Positions 42,538-56,000 of a stretch of 64,000 nt of DNA are shown piece by piece. A program made the translations under genes and the position numbers. The notes beneath the pieces are model-generated. The model saw only the letters and a list, made by a program, of their open reading frames with translations, was not told where the DNA came from and ran no database searches. Within the stretch, counting starts at the first letter, position 1. Every line of letters starts with the position of its first letter. The DNA is taken from contig JAMKCF010000018.1 in assembly GCA_023634235.1 (NCBI GenBank), positions 7,948,768-8,012,767 of the forward strand, read 5' to 3'. The stretch is from Pisaster brevispinus (Eukaryota; Echinodermata; Asteroidea; Forcipulatida; Asteriidae).

Positions 42538-42858
42538 GGGACACATTATTCGGATTGGGCGCTTTTGGGCTATTACAAAAAAGTGTTTGTTAAGAAATGA
42601 ATATGGTTGGAAAGATTTAAAAAAAATACTTACCTCGAAATTGCGTGGTGAACTAATACGATCCGTCATTTTAATGAACCTAATTCTTGACTCCACAAAA
42701 TGGTGGACCGTGTTAGCTCACAGAGTAGAAGGAAAACCACATAGTTTTGAGGAATTTCTGTGCGAATCATTTTATTCTACTTAACATCTTTCCAACCGTA
42801 TTCACAACAATGGCTTTTACAGCCCAAAGCGCCCAATCCGAGGGCAACGTGTCCCTAT
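42538..42858. mobile_element. TIR element, GGGACAC/GGATTGGGCGCTTT ends
   Basis: About 70-bp imperfect arms (GGGACACATTATTCGGATTG... / inverse) enclose 321 bp. A partial relative with TTCGGATTGGGTGCTTTGGG and CTCCACAAAATGG lies at 52764-52985. Confidence 0.75.
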
Positions 42859-44536
42859 ACAGAGTGTATATATTTTTGGAAGAAAAACATACCATCTTGG
42901 GTAAGAGTTACAGGCAGCATGCATTTGGCAACCAGCTCATAGACAAACTCTGTGTAATAACAATATTTCAACTTGGCAATACATAAACTTGTCACCTAGT
43001 TTTCTTGGGTCCCAATGGAAGAATTCCCTTTGCCTGTATGGTCAGTTTGAAGCCCCCGTCATGTTGTATGCAAACATTGCAGTGTGGGTGCACACCCCAC
43101 AAGTTCCCCGGGGTAAGAGTTGACCCAGATTCCAGATCAAAGAGGGCTAGATCCATTTCTGGGTCAGTTGACCCGATTTCCGGGTCAAGAGGATCCATAC
43201 GATTCCAGAGCTCAATTCCACAAAGCACTAAGATAAAATGGCTTGCCATAAACGCATAGTGATTTATATTGTGACGTCACACTTTGCTTAGTAATGGCTG
43301 ATTTGCACTTACTTTTGGAAATGGATCAGGCACCAATGGGACTCGGAAATTTTAAGCTGGAAAGTATCAGGTAATAAACTTCAAGGTTTATTAGTTGAAC
43401 ATTGTGCATACACTAACCGTAATTTCTTTATTTTATTGAAATGGATATCAGGTACCCTGGGACTTTTTAAGTTGGACAGAATCGGGTAACAAACTGCTTC
43501 ATGTTTTATTGGTTGAACCGGCAAATAAGTCATTATTATTATAATTTTCATTTTTGCTTTGTTTTTATATAAAAACAAAATCCTGGTGGGATTTAACGCC
43601 TAATTACACCATGTACAAATCTTTACTTTAAATAGAGGACATTCATTATAAGCTTTAGTAAAAGGTAAAAGTTATGCACAAATTATTTACATACATAAAC
43701 ATTTCATCAAAATGAACTTTGGTTATCCAAACCCTTCCCGGGAAGCGAGCAAAGCAAGCAATTGTCGTGGTGCCATGACGGTATACTATGAGTTTTGCGC
43801 TTCAAAAATATTCCACCAAAAGAGGGCACAAATTACATGAAGATGGGAGTCCATGCATCTACAAAAAGTACTAACCCACTGTTAAACAGCTTTCAAGGTA
43901 ACAATGGAAGACACACTAGTGTCGAACACACTGGTATGTCCAACTTATGCCATTATGTTCGACAATAAAATGTTGGGCCTCTATTTCCGACCCATTGCCC
44001 CAACAAACTATTATGCCAACCAATTATGTTTGACAAACCAATTATGTTTGACAAACCAATTATGTTCGACAAACAATCGTGTCGACCAATGTCCCACTCA
44101 ATGCGTCAAACGGACCATTGTTTTGACCCATTGTGTCCGACAAACCATTATGTCCGACCCCTTATATCTGATGAACCATTACGTCTGACCCATTCTGTCT
44201 GACTGGACACTCACAATGGATCGGACATAATCTTTCGTCGGACACAATCACCGAGTCGGTCACAATGGTACGAAATTGTGGACAGACAGTAGTCCATGTC
44301 GAAATAATGGCGCTTAACAAAACGTCAGTGGAAGTTTTGAACACAAAATTTTACTTGTTCATAGTGAGGTTTGAGGTGACAACATGTGCATACATCTCTT
44401 TAAGTGTTGTTCTCGTTCTCGTTCTGAGAAGAACTGTGTGGTTTGACAACTCGACGACTATAGGAATGCTCGGATCGTCTTCAGGAAATAGTTCTTTGTA
44501 AAATCCTTTTAAAAAAGCTAAATAGAACACACATTT
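42859..44536. other. Intergenic, with AATTATGTTTGACAAACC tandem stretch
   Basis: About 43900-44250 is built from diverged ~18-bp ATTATGTYYGACNAACC units. The 94-aa frame there is a translation of the repeat. GGGTCA-rich text lies at 43120-43190. No gene is supported. Confidence 0.45.
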
Positions 44537-47500
44537 TTATCGAAGGTCATCAATAGAATGTACAGCTGCGTACCTATCATGTCTTGGTCCAAAGCCCTTC
44601 TGGTTGTCCTCATAACAGTGATAGAATTTCAAGAACCTTGTCGCGTCCTCGTATCCATCCGCGTAGTACGCTTCTAAATGCCCTTTGGGTGGTGGGTACA
44701 GTCCGTTTCCAGTCCGAAACATCTCCAGCGCACTAATATCAAACCGTTGGCCCGTGGTATCCACCCAACCGCAGGCGATCTTGTCTCGCATTGTCGTGCG
44801 GGATTTGGGATCGGGTGAGATCCTGATGAGCTTGTTTGGTGAACCGAAGCTGAAATTGACGTTTGATGGGAGGTTGCTGGTCTGCAAGAGTGTCGCATCC
44901 CCAAGGAACTAAATAAAAGAGAACAGTTTAGAAATTTCACCCAACTGCACTTCAGTTTTATTGGAGATTTGTCTCGGCCTGCCCCAGCGCCTCATCCAAA
45001 GGCGCTGAGATGGGCTGACGTGCTCACATGCACATTGGACCGCCCTCGACCTAATAGCCCTTGGTCAGTTCTTCTTGTTTACGACTATCAATAATATTGT
45101 GTAAATCCATAGCAAATAACTACTATATTCTTGGCCTTGTACTGAGAATAGGCATCGGTCGTAACGTTCTTCTGGTAACAGACCCAAGGATAATCGCTGT
45201 GACACGAAAGCCGTGGAAATCTGAGATGGTGCTTGCAATGAATCAGAAACACCGGGGTAAACCCCTACTTTTCCACAAGTTGTCTTGGTTCTTTTAAGCG
45301 CACCACCTATCCTACTTCACCAGACCTAAGCTCCCCATCCGTTCCACAAGGTTAGATGCTCAATGACACAAGCGTAATGCAGCCAGACCGGGATTCAAAT
45401 CCACACGCTGATGTGCACTAGACCGCTCTGGCCATGGCGCGGCGGTCATCACAGAAGACTGTGTTCATGTTTGATAACAAATGGTCAATTTTAAACTCAG
45501 ATTCTGCGTCCATTTGACCCATTTTTTTGACATTTTGACACAGATTTCACGGGACCCGGAACCATTCAAATCTCGCGCGTATTGATTCAAACATTGGGAC
45601 CACTTTGGTCCCATGCACATTGCTTTAACGCGTGAAGGAAACAAACTCGCGCACTTTATCGGGTCCCGGTGTTCGAATACGCGCGAGACTTGCACAGTCT
45701 TGTTTTTAGAGTGTGTTTACTTACACGACCATTATACTGCGGTGGACTCCAGCCGGGAAACCAAGGCACATAGATACAGCCAAGCAAAACCTGAATACAT
45801 CAAAGTAAAATAAGAGAACAGAAGAGATTCAAAAACAGATACGATATTTGTTTAAATAAACATTAACAGAAATGCTCTTCACCAGAGAGTTTTGCTTTTT
45901 AATTTCTTTAAAACGTTTTTTTAAAACTCTCTTACTTGACGACAAGTAGACAGGAGAAGTTTTGAAATGTACTAAGGCTCATTGACTGGCAACAACATAG
46001 CAATGTCACATCGACGAAAAGTGTACCACCAATGCCTCCTAACAATCATGACTTATTGAGCAGAAACTTGGACAACAAGTGAGTTGAATAAACTGAGCGT
46101 CACGGAGAGAGAACAAAAGGTACAATACACAATAAAGTTAACCGTAACAAAATACGAGAGAAAGCAAAAGTCAAGGAAAGTTTTACGAGGAGTGCTTTGT
46201 CTAATGGGAGCACGAACTAAAGCCTTGATGATGATGATGATGATGATGATTATGACGATGATGATAATCAGATTTGTGATAACATTTTTGCTAACGAGCT
46301 GACCAACCATTGATAGGATGATGTGGCCTATTTTGGAGGAGCCGTGCAACTAAGTGTACAATAATATGTCATAGTATCATATTGCAGACTGGCTTTAGTT
46401 TGTTACATTCGAAACTACAATGGATGACATTGATAGGTCAGACAGTGGGAGGGTTGACTGCAGTGTGCAGATCGATGCATTCGCATATGATATACTATTG
46501 CAAGATGGCATAATGCATCTATCATTCAAAACTACAGTGGATGCTATTGAATGATCAGAGAGTAGGAGGGTTGACTATGGAGTATGTCTCGTGCGTTCAT
46601 TACATGATTATGCAGGTTGCAAGTATTAAACAACTAAGATTTGGTGAGTTAAGCAATCAAGATTTGGAAAAGGTTTCTGTTGGCATGTTGGAACTTGTTT
46701 TTTTGGGTGTTTGTTTGTTGGGTGTGGGTTGTTTGTTGGGGTGTTGGGGTGTTTGTTTGTTTGTTTGTTTGTTTGTTTGTTTGTTTGTTTGTTTGTTTGG
46801 GGTGGTTTTTATGTGGGCGTTTTTATTGCTTTGTTTTGCTTCGGTTATGCAATTGTTTTATGGTTTTTACCTCAATTAGTTCCTCCAGGCTTTCATATCT
46901 TGATATCTCAATCTCGTTCCCAATCTTCCAGCATCGGTCCCCTATCTCAAACACCTTTGGTCCTTTAGTGCGTATACTCGAACTCGTCCCCTGGTCAACA
47001 TCATGAACGCTTACAGAGTTGTATTTGTCGACGATGTTGAGAATTGTGGCTTTCACGTACAGTCGATCTGTCGCCTGTTTTCAAGATTTAAAAGTAATGA
47101 TTCAACTATGAACAGGAATTTTACGCTCATCATCGTATTTATTTATATGATTTTTGTTTATAGAGTCAGCATTATTATAATGATGTTTGGGAAATCGTTA
47201 CCTTAACATGTGCATCACTCGGTAGATTCGCTCTCAGCGCGGACCGCAGACGGTCGATGAAATCAAAACCAGAAGAAAGCGCGCCTAATGGCAACGGTGC
47301 AACCTCGTCCACGATGTCATAGAGTGCGTAGAGATAGTTCTAAAACGATGAAAGTTGAACGGTAAACATACAAATAAAAGATTTAATTTATGAAGTTAAA
47401 CAGGTCGTGAACATTGACGCAAACGTTCACGACTTGTGCAAAAGTGAAGAATATTTACGACAATGACTTGTGCCTAAGTCGTGAAAATTCGCCAATATTT

Positions 47501-48408
47501 TAGATAAAATTCACCACTCTGTGCCCCAAGTCGTAAATATTGACGCCACTATTCACGACTTGGACTCCTCACTACTCACCACCAGGACCTTCGCCATTCT
47601 ATAGCAGACGTCTTACCATTACTACCACCGAGATTGCCACAACGATCTTCACGCTTACGACACAAGTTAATCACAATGTACAAGACTAATACAAGCGGTA
47701 ACGTGTGTTTTACGTTTATGTTAACCGTTACAAAGTTGACTACACACAGATAGGATAAACGGTGGCGTAACCAGACATTTTCATGGGGGGGGGGGTAGTG
47801 GGCAAGCGCACTTGGTGATCGATATTATAGGGCATGGTGGTACCACCCCCCCCCCCCCGTTCTACTGTGTCTTCATTGTGTGCTTGGAATCACAGGAATT
47901 CTTCAATAGGAATGGTGGGGGGGGGGGGGGTACTTCTTTACAAGAGGAAAATAGTGTGTAAAGTATGCACATTGGGGGTACGCTCTGCCACATTCGGCAT
48001 GGTATAGGCCTAGGCAAGCGGGAGAAAACAATATCGAACCATTCATCACTGTGTGTGTTTTTTAATCTCATTGGGAGAGGGGGTAAGAGGGTGTTTTTAA
48101 GCTGGGGCAGCTCCCGCCCTTGACCCCCTCTGGTTACGCCTCTGAGGACAGTAGCTGGAAAAACAATTTTATGCAAGTACACAACACTGAACGAATTTAA
48201 GGGAACTTACAGGTATGTTTTCTGGTGCTGTTGCCATGACAGCGGCAATCAACGCATTTGACGATATCCCGCCATACCTCTGTGCGTTGGTTAGCACGAT
48301 GGGGCCATGGTCGCACAGGCACTGCGCAACTCCAATGTTGCGGATCCCAAAGAATGAGCTTCCATCCAGAGCGAGGTCAAAGGGCGGGGTTAGGTTCTCC
48401 CCTGCCAT
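44537..48408 (-). CDS. PNPLA4-like patatin, paralogue A (altered nucleophile elbow)
   Basis: Five coding exons on the minus strand: 48211-48408, 47202-47339, 46871-47074, 45725-45790 and 44537-44908, all GT-AG, all phase 0, total 325 aa. The match to paralogue B and to the PNPLA4 layout is end to end: an oxyanion-loop region DGSSFFGIRNIG (15-26), elbow YGGISSN (45-51), LGALSSGFDF, the ESLEELIE/VLLGCIYVPWF stretch, then GDATLL with the dyad Asp at about 206, and a C-terminal PPPKGHLEAYYADGYEDATRFL. PNPLA proteins are Ser/Asp acyl hydrolases or transacylases of lipids. Here the elbow GxSxG reads GISSN (last Gly to Asn) and DG reads DA, so activity may be reduced, changed or lost. The ATG follows an acceptor by 2 nt, so a 5' UTR exon lies upstream, perhaps at 49877. 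Confidence 0.82.
45305..45450 (-). mobile_element. tRNA-derived SINE in PNPLA A intron
   Basis: On the minus strand an A-box (TGGCCAGAGCGGTCTAGTGC) and B-box (GGATTTGAATCCCGG) are spaced as in a tRNA, followed by a TTGTGTCATTGAGCATCTAACC body like the SINE at 7408. It is a truncated copy. Confidence 0.7.
46226..46266. repeat. (GAT)n microsatellite
   Basis: GAT/ATG trinucleotide run with a few interruptions, in the intron between the 45725 and 46871 exons of PNPLA A. Confidence 0.9.
46750..46800. repeat. (GTTT)n microsatellite
   Basis: About 12 GTTT units, 70 bp from the donor end of the 46871-47074 exon of PNPLA A. Confidence 0.92.
47763..48141. mobile_element. Inverted-repeat element with G/C runs, GGCGTAACCAGA ends
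   Basis: TGGCGTAACCAGA at the left and its inverse TCTGGTTACGCC at the right, with G9-11 and C11 runs inside. It sits in the first intron of PNPLA A. Confidence 0.75.
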
Positions 48409-48410
48409 TA

Positions 48411-49876
48411 CTGTGGAGAGAAACAACATTAAGCCATTAACGTGTACTGGTTCTGGCACGTACATGTATACCAGTTACGTTATTTGAAATTGGAGCGAGA
48501 AGAGTAGTGGTTGGAGACCGTCTTTTTCGCCGATACCGCAACACGAATTACTGGAGAAGAGAATTGTGCACACAATTCCAAGTCAGATTTGACCTGGGTC
48601 GGGTCCCGTAATATGTGTTAAAATGGGTCAAATATTGACGCAGAATCTGAGTTAAAGTCCCACAACTTAACCACTTTCTGGGTCAGGCGTTATATCCAAA
48701 TCCAAATATAATCTGGTGTGTGTGACATAAAAGCAATTGAAGGATTTGGGCTGCACTCTACCGCAAAAGTGCCTGGTCTCTATAGGGGACTTATTTAAAT
48801 ACAGTATCAGTGTGCACCGCTTTAGGGAGTCGATGGGAGTTGAAGAGTTATTGATTTTCAACAGTGATCTTACAGCCACAGTGTATTTATCCACCAAGCA
48901 ATATAGCGGCACTTTGGGGCCGTATTATTGATTTATATTGAATTGTTGAGACTCCGATAGGCTATGTACACTTGCCCCCCAGTGATGATATTCCATTGCT
49001 TTTAACCTTTCATAAAAACCCCAACCCTCCCAAATCATTCTATATCCTCTTTGCAGAAATGAAAGATTCAGAAGGACTGTGGCCTGTTCCGGTTGTAGAC
49101 CCAAATAAGTGCTTATCATTGGGTTAAGTTAGGCATTCCAATCTTATCAAAGCCCAAGCATTTTGGTGTGGAGTGAATAGAAGAAGAGGATATTTGAGGA
49201 TGTTTGAATTACTAATTAGGTCCATGTTATGTTTCTGTTGTGTACCTGCACTCTCCTGAAATTAAATAAATTAACTGTATAATGGACACTGGACTTTATT
49301 TACCTTTTAATTTAAACAAATATATATTTCACTCGATGAATTGGTATAGATACAACACTAAGAAATTGACATTTTGAAAGAAAATTCAAGCGAACATTTT
49401 CATCTTTCGGCGGCTGGAACTCTCGCGCACTAACGTCAAAAAGGACTAAACTTGCGTTTATTGAGTTGCCAAGACCACTGAAGATCCACAAATGGCTTAC
49501 TTTTCATGATAATGACACTTTGTAAGTGTTCAAATTGCCTGTTTAGCTTTGTATACATTCTGTCAACCTTTCTGGGTCAAGTACTAAGGATATAATAATG
49601 ACCCAACCTTTGTGAGATATTGTGGCAGTCGGATACAGCATTTTTGCCACAATCAAACCAAAAGTATAACTAACACTTAGCCCTATAAAACAAGGTAGTG
49701 GTTGCACTTACATACTAACTTATTACATACAAAACTTCATGTCATGTCATTGTTATAGTCTATAAGTGCTACCACTGTCCTGCATTGTTTTATCTACTGA
49801 CGAACACGACTATCGCTGCCATTGGCACTATAGGCCCTGTAATAATTTCACAACGAGTGACGTCAACATCTCTTAC
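48411..49876. other. Probable first intron of PNPLA A; no other feature
   Basis: No supported coding frame. If the 49877 donor is real, this is the intron between the 5' UTR exon and the first coding exon. Confidence 0.35.
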
Positions 49877-50250
49877 CTTCCTTTGGTACTTGGTTCTTTT
49901 TGTTTCCACGAGGAATAAACCAGCAACTGAAATTGGACTCAGTAGTAGCTTCCAGGTCCGGCGAGTGCTTTCTATTCTGGAGCTATCATTCCAGTTGTTT
50001 TCTGTTATGTGTAAACGAGGAACTGTTGAAAATGCAGTCCGACTCGCAAAAGCCAAAAGATTATTGTTTCGATAACAATGGAGTTTTCGAAACAACACCG
50101 GCACGCAATGAAACCAAATCCAATCCGAGTTTTCTTTGCTTCACCGTTGTAAAATTATCCACACTCACGATGGCGTCCAGCTTATAATACTCTGGGACTA
50201 TTGCAAGAATTTTAATGCCATTCCGTTCAACAACACAGGGCAAATATCAC
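49877..50250 (-). other. Possible 5' UTR exon of PNPLA A
   Basis: A strong donor (AGGAAG|GTAAGAG) ends this segment on the minus strand. It has an open frame but no in-frame ATG after the upstream TGA, and it lies about 1.5 kb before the first coding exon, which requires an upstream exon. The 5' boundary is not visible. The assignment is inference. Confidence 0.3.
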
Positions 50251-50530
50251 CGTAAGAGGACAAAGGTCCGCCGGGGTCCTAGGCTTGGGAGTACTGGTGA
50301 CGGGCATGTCGTCTGCACGCTGCGTTGATTGGGTTGATGATAAACCCCGCACACTTTTGAGTCAATAGCAACGGTAAACGATCTGTGACTGACGGGATCC
50401 AAGTAGTTTAAGGGTTCGTCTCATAAATTAGGCTTGGGGAAAGGGGCGTGGCTGGTGAAGTGCTGGGTGGGTCGATGTGTTTGGTGGTAGAGAGGTCAGT
50501 ATGGGCTCAAAGATTCCCGCCATTGATAAT

Positions 50531-50572
50531 GTCGAGCAGCCTGTTTTATTGGTTCCTTAAAATTGTTGAAGG
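50531..50572 (+). other. Possible short first coding exon, plus strand
   Basis: An ATG opens MSSSLFYWFLKIVE and the frame meets a good donor (GAAG|GTAAGTG). It faces away from the putative PNPLA A first exon ~280 bp away, as in a divergent promoter. I find no following exon, so support is weak. Confidence 0.2.
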
Positions 50573-53066
50573 TAAGTGTTTTCTCGTGAATGTTTTTCCG
50601 GAGGCTCGAAAAAGGAAATTCTTTTATCTAAAGTTTTGCCAAAGAGGAATATGTCTCTGACTTCATTCCCTCATGGTTTGGCGAGTCTAATTCTCTTTAA
50701 AAAATTATACTACATCATGACGAATGGCGTTCCTTTCTTCATGATTATGACATAATGAGACGGCCATTATAGCCTTCGTAACCATAGACCAAATAATCTT
50801 TGTTTACAATTGAGTGACCTCGTACATTCCAAGGCATTTCCTGGCTGGCAAGATACTACACCTGTCATATGGGAAATTTAACATTTTATGTAACAATTTC
50901 CACTGAAATTATAATGAATAAAAGCTGAACAAGTTTTGAGATGTGCCCTCTTTTTCATATCAAAAGTTAATAAATATCAGACAGTCCAGTCTCCATAAAA
51001 TAATTCAAGATTTGATGTGTTCTATCCATTTGTGCCTGCATGAAGTTCAGGCTCTGTGGATATTTTCTAAACATGTGATGTCACAGGTCACATGGTCTAT
51101 AGCATCAATGAATTGACCCAAAGAGGCCCTCGTTTTCATGGGATTTTTAATCTGATGCTGATCCCTAAGAGCTTGACCAGTACCTTCAAAAGGGATTACA
51201 CCGTTATAATAATGACCAATCGACTCTATTGTCACTTCGGCTTCTTGAGTAAGTAGCGGGGATTAAGCCTCTATAGAAGTAAGATGCTATTTCATGTTTG
51301 GTGTGATCTATGAGCGGGAAAAATAAAACAGTAGTCGTCCCAAAAGAGACATTTCGGTTTTCTCTGCGTCAACCTTGTTCCCTTGAGGTTTGACCATGAG
51401 CATGGAGGTATCGAAAAAACGGGGGATGGGTTGAAGTAGTAGATAATAGTTTTTAAAATGTTAACATTTTCAATGAAACGGGTTACATAACAATTTGACG
51501 TTTCGTTCAGTATCCTGTGATTGTCTTCATTTGGTTGAGCAGGAATTTTAGTTAGGGATAGCTTTGTTGCATTGTGTATATGGATCCAATTTCACACAAC
51601 ATGTTTAGAATAACAAGTTTGCCCGAGTGCTTAACAAGTTTGCCCGACTTGTTTTTGCTTTAGTATAAACCCGCATGGTAACCAATCACAAACAGTAGTC
51701 ATCATGTGTCATTTAGGTTGGGTGCCCGTATTTTTTAATCTGAGCTTAGCAAGTGTGTACATGCTTAATGCCAATGTGGCGATGGTTATAAACAAAACAC
51801 GTGCTGGTTGGCATGGACGGCCGAATGGTAGCAAAAAATTCAATCAGGTTAACAGATGTGACCAAATTCAATATTTCTGCTTGACATTAAGAGATTGCAA
51901 ATAAAAAAAAATAAAAAATAGGGGCCTACATTCCATGATTGGTTGCTTTGTTTTCCAAAAAAATCAACACTTCTTTTGAATATTTGTGATACAAACTGTG
52001 GCCATCTGTTTTTGGTTTGCATTTATGACTTGCCATATTTTTCCAACCTTGGTTAGCAAAAACTCGGGCTATGACGTCGCAATGGAAATGTCTTGCCCCG
52101 AACAACTGTCATTAATCTGGGGAATCTAATTTCAGAATTCGCGTGTCAGCAATCATGTCATTATACCAGAAATTATTCAAAATCTTACTCACAAATTACT
52201 TATTGGCAGAAATATATGGCCCTAAACAACAGTTTCATTAATCAAGTTGCACCACAGTCGTGAACATAATATTGCCACTGGCAAAATAACGCAAAAACAT
52301 TCCCTCTATGTGTTATCGACGTAAAATATTTAGAAAATGGGAGTGTGAAAAACTGACGTATTGTATTGGGGCCAAGTCGCGACAGAAAACTGACGCCCTT
52401 TTGTGATATTTGGTTAGTCACATCAGTTTCGCCTGAAGTTTCTCAGGCACTTTATACCTTTATACTTAATATTTTAAACTTGGTTTAAAATGAATGATTT
52501 GACACAACAAAACACTTTACAGCAGTGTATGCATAATAATTATTACTTAAAACAAAATGTCCAACCAACCAGTTTACCAATGCTATACATTATTCATTCA
52601 AATAAAAATAAACCTAAAAAGTTACGTCATAAATATAGATAATTTAATCATTCTCGTCAGTTTAATATCTTAATACAACATTGCAGAGACCGAAAAGTGG
52701 CATAAGAATTGTGTTGTCACCTCCCGGACTCCGTACGTAATATAAGTATTTTACTATAAAAGGGTGCATTGCCTTCGGATTGGGTGCTTTGGGATACAAA
52801 AGGCATTAAAATATGTGGTTGAAAAGGTATTTGAAATAATAATAGTTTACACAATATACCTTGAAATTGTGTGTTTTTTGTGTAATTTCATCACAGAACG
52901 CGGTCTGCTATTTAGTATGACCAAATTTTTGACTCCACAAAATGGCGGGCCGACTCAAAAGTCAGATTTAACACACTGTAGGTGTTTTGTGCACGAACAG
53001 CTTTTTAAAAGGATAGATTGCAAATATTCCAAACAGCAAAAATTCTAGTAGCTTAAAACAAAATCA
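50573..53066. other. Intergenic; partial MITE at 52764-52985
   Basis: The MITE fragment is a relative of 42538-42858. The rest is AT-rich, with no supported gene. Confidence 0.4.
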
Positions 53067-56000
53067 TTAGGAAATTAAGCCGTCTGTTCTCTGCCGATCA
53101 GCAATTGGACCTTCGTACACTCCATAGCGCCGCAGAAATTCCTCCGCATCTCGTTGACCTGTCTGGACAATTTTCTGCAGGACATCCTTTGGAGGGGGGT
53201 TCAGGACAAACCCGAGCCCCCCACGTTGACCGGAGCTGATTGGGACCCTGTACATATTGAAAGGTGAAGCCTCGAAACGCTCCTGGCTGATGTCTTTCCA
53301 GGTGGTGGTTATGTTGTCCTGGGGACGATAATGCGCGGCCTGTTTATTCGGGGAAATCGTTATGAGGGTCCCCTCTGGAAATTGAAGATCCTCAATTCCT
53401 CCGGGGGTTGTGTTGAGAAGTGAACCATCGACCCAGAACTGGAATGTAGGCATTTAAATTAGGATAGGAACAACAACTATTTAAAATTACATGAAGAAAA
53501 TAACATGAAATTACATGGAATAAGATGTTATCGCTGGTGACAATTAATCTTTAAAACAGACACATTTTACAAATAACACTTTGAGTAGTAAAAACTAATG
53601 AAGTCAAAGGTCAAGCACTGGTGACAAATCGTTAGATACCAGATACTTTCCCAGAGACGAATGAGTACAAACAACCTATGAAATCATTGCCAATAAAGAC
53701 CGTGTCGGCTACGGCTACTGCTGTTGCTATAGGTGTTGCTAAGGGCAGCCTTATGCCTCAATGCCTGTTGATGTGATGATTCAGCCGCAGCCGCTAATTT
53801 GGAAACGGCTCAGTATCCAAACTTGAAAACATGCCAAATCTGACCTCCATTTTGTTTCATAAAATGACCAATACTTTATTTACCCCGTATGGAAGAAAAT
53901 GTTTTTGCCAATCAGAGTGAAAAAGTGGTGATCTGAGTCCCACCAAAATGTACTTACCTTTCCCTGGTACGACGGGGCCTGCCAGTCACTAAACCAAGGC
54001 ACGTATGTACCTGCCAGCAGAACCTGTTTCGTGAAACAACAAGAGCTCATTGTAAAAATGTCTTATCTCTGCATTGGCGTAACAGAGGGTGGGGGAGGCG
54101 CGGTTGGCCCCACTCTTGCCCACCTCCGGATCAAAACATGCACACAAAGAATGGTCCGATAACCCCCCCCCCCCAATAAAAGTGCCTGGTTACGCCACGC
54201 TGTCTCTGCAAGCTAGAAGAGCCCGACGTAAGACTCTTCCACGATGCCCATTCACAAATTCCTAATTCGGCTTCGCCAGCTCTTTTGAAAACGTAAGCTT
54301 TCAGTACGGGCTTTAAATGGGCGGAAGGAACCTGAGCCGAAGCCAAAGCCAAAGCCGTGGCTTCGAAATTAAGGAACACTTACAAATCACAAGAGGGCGC
54401 TATGGAAGGCACATCACCTAAGAGTAAAACATACCTCTATTAATTCATCTCTTGAGCTGAATGATGTCACAATTTTCTTCTCTCCACAAGCCCAAATTTT
54501 CCCACCAAATTCAAGAACATTCGGCTTTTTGGTCGGTTGCGGAATAATGGCTGTCGTTTTGCATCTTGGGTCAGGCGTCACTGAGACCAGTTCCATGATA
54601 GGTACGTGGAGTCGACCGGAGCAACGAACATGGGCGTCGTCTTTCAGGTGTGATTGGAGGATCTTCCGGATGTCGCTCATGAGGTCATAACCGGGGGTCA
54701 CGGCACCAGAGGTCAAAGCCGTTATTGATGCAGAAAGGTCAAAGATCGACTGCAGATACTCCTGTATTTTTATTTTTACAAAAACACGATATAAATTTGT
54801 TTAGTATTTAAAAACACTCCGGGAAAACAAGAAATAAAGAAAACATATAAATTTTCTGAATGTAAGGCAACATTATTCAACACCTTAAATATCAAAGAAT
54901 TGAATCACATCAGTGCACCACGAGTTTCGCCGGGACGGGGTGAAGTTATTTTTTTAAAGACGCTCAACGCATACAGTGAGGTAATAGTTTTCGGTAACCT
55001 CACGTGATGTGATCTACTTTGCTGTATAGATTGTACTTGTTAGAACTCTTCTTGCTGTTATTCTAATGCGGAGTAGATTTCTGAATTCAGGGGGTATTTC
55101 TTAGTTCTCAAAAGTATTGTCCTGCTAATTCGGCATTACCAGAGGAAAGGAAATCCGCCTGGACTACCTACTGTACCTTAGTGGCTCGAAGGGACTTCTC
55201 GTGGTTAACTTTACTGCCACAGAGTAATAATGGGGGACTTTTGTGACTTTAGGTAGCAGCAGACTTCCCAGGTAAATCCGTTGTTCTCGATAATGTGCGC
55301 AAGCTCAGAACTACGTAAATAATGGAAATTTAGCAGGTAAGTCTGCTGCCACCTAGCGTTCCAAAGTCTCAAATTGGTCTCAACGGGTAGCCCGAACATC
55401 TGACGTCACACTTCCAGGCTCGTGAATAACGCCAGATACCTGCCAGACCGGATGTTGGCAAATGCACCTTTGACCTCCCATCCATTCACACGTCGCGACT
55501 ATTCGCTTACGTCTCTGCACGTTTATCCAATGAAACCATTGTATCCAATGGAATCGCTGGGCCAGTGCCTGTCCTTATCCTTGCGGATAAGGACAGGGAA
55601 ACAGTCTAGTCTCAACGTTTCGACTAACCTGCTCTAAGGCATCGCTAGGAGACTGATAAATGTGAGTTTCGTGCCACCAGGAAAAGCACCAATAGAATAA
55701 TTAACATTTTGTCTCCTAGTGGCGATGCAAATCGTCCGAATGATAAGGGGGTACTGATAAGTTGCGTCCGAATCAAGCGACTTCGGCTCCGGCTATGGCT
55801 GTTGGCTGCAACAACAACATTGTAGAATAGGCCTTTTCAGTGATCATAGCCATAGCCAATGCCGAAGCCGTCATTTCGAACCTGAGTTTTATCTTACCGG
55901 GAGTCTCTCCGGTGCACTGAGCATGATGCAGGCGGTGATGGCGCCAGCGGACGTGCCCCCGTAACAGTTGGTCCTACGGACCAATTCCTTACCGTGGTCC

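Noticed and set aside
43904..44188. 94-aa frame with NQLCLTNQLCLTNQLCSTN
   Set aside because: It is a translation of the ~18-bp ATTATGTTTGACAAACC repeat.
49845..50104. Possible mitochondrial-type protein exon on the minus strand (residues like RTAFSTVP...WKLLLSPISVAGLFL)
   Set aside because: There is no ATG in frame after the upstream TGA and no following exon was found; a 5' UTR exon of PNPLA A is simpler.
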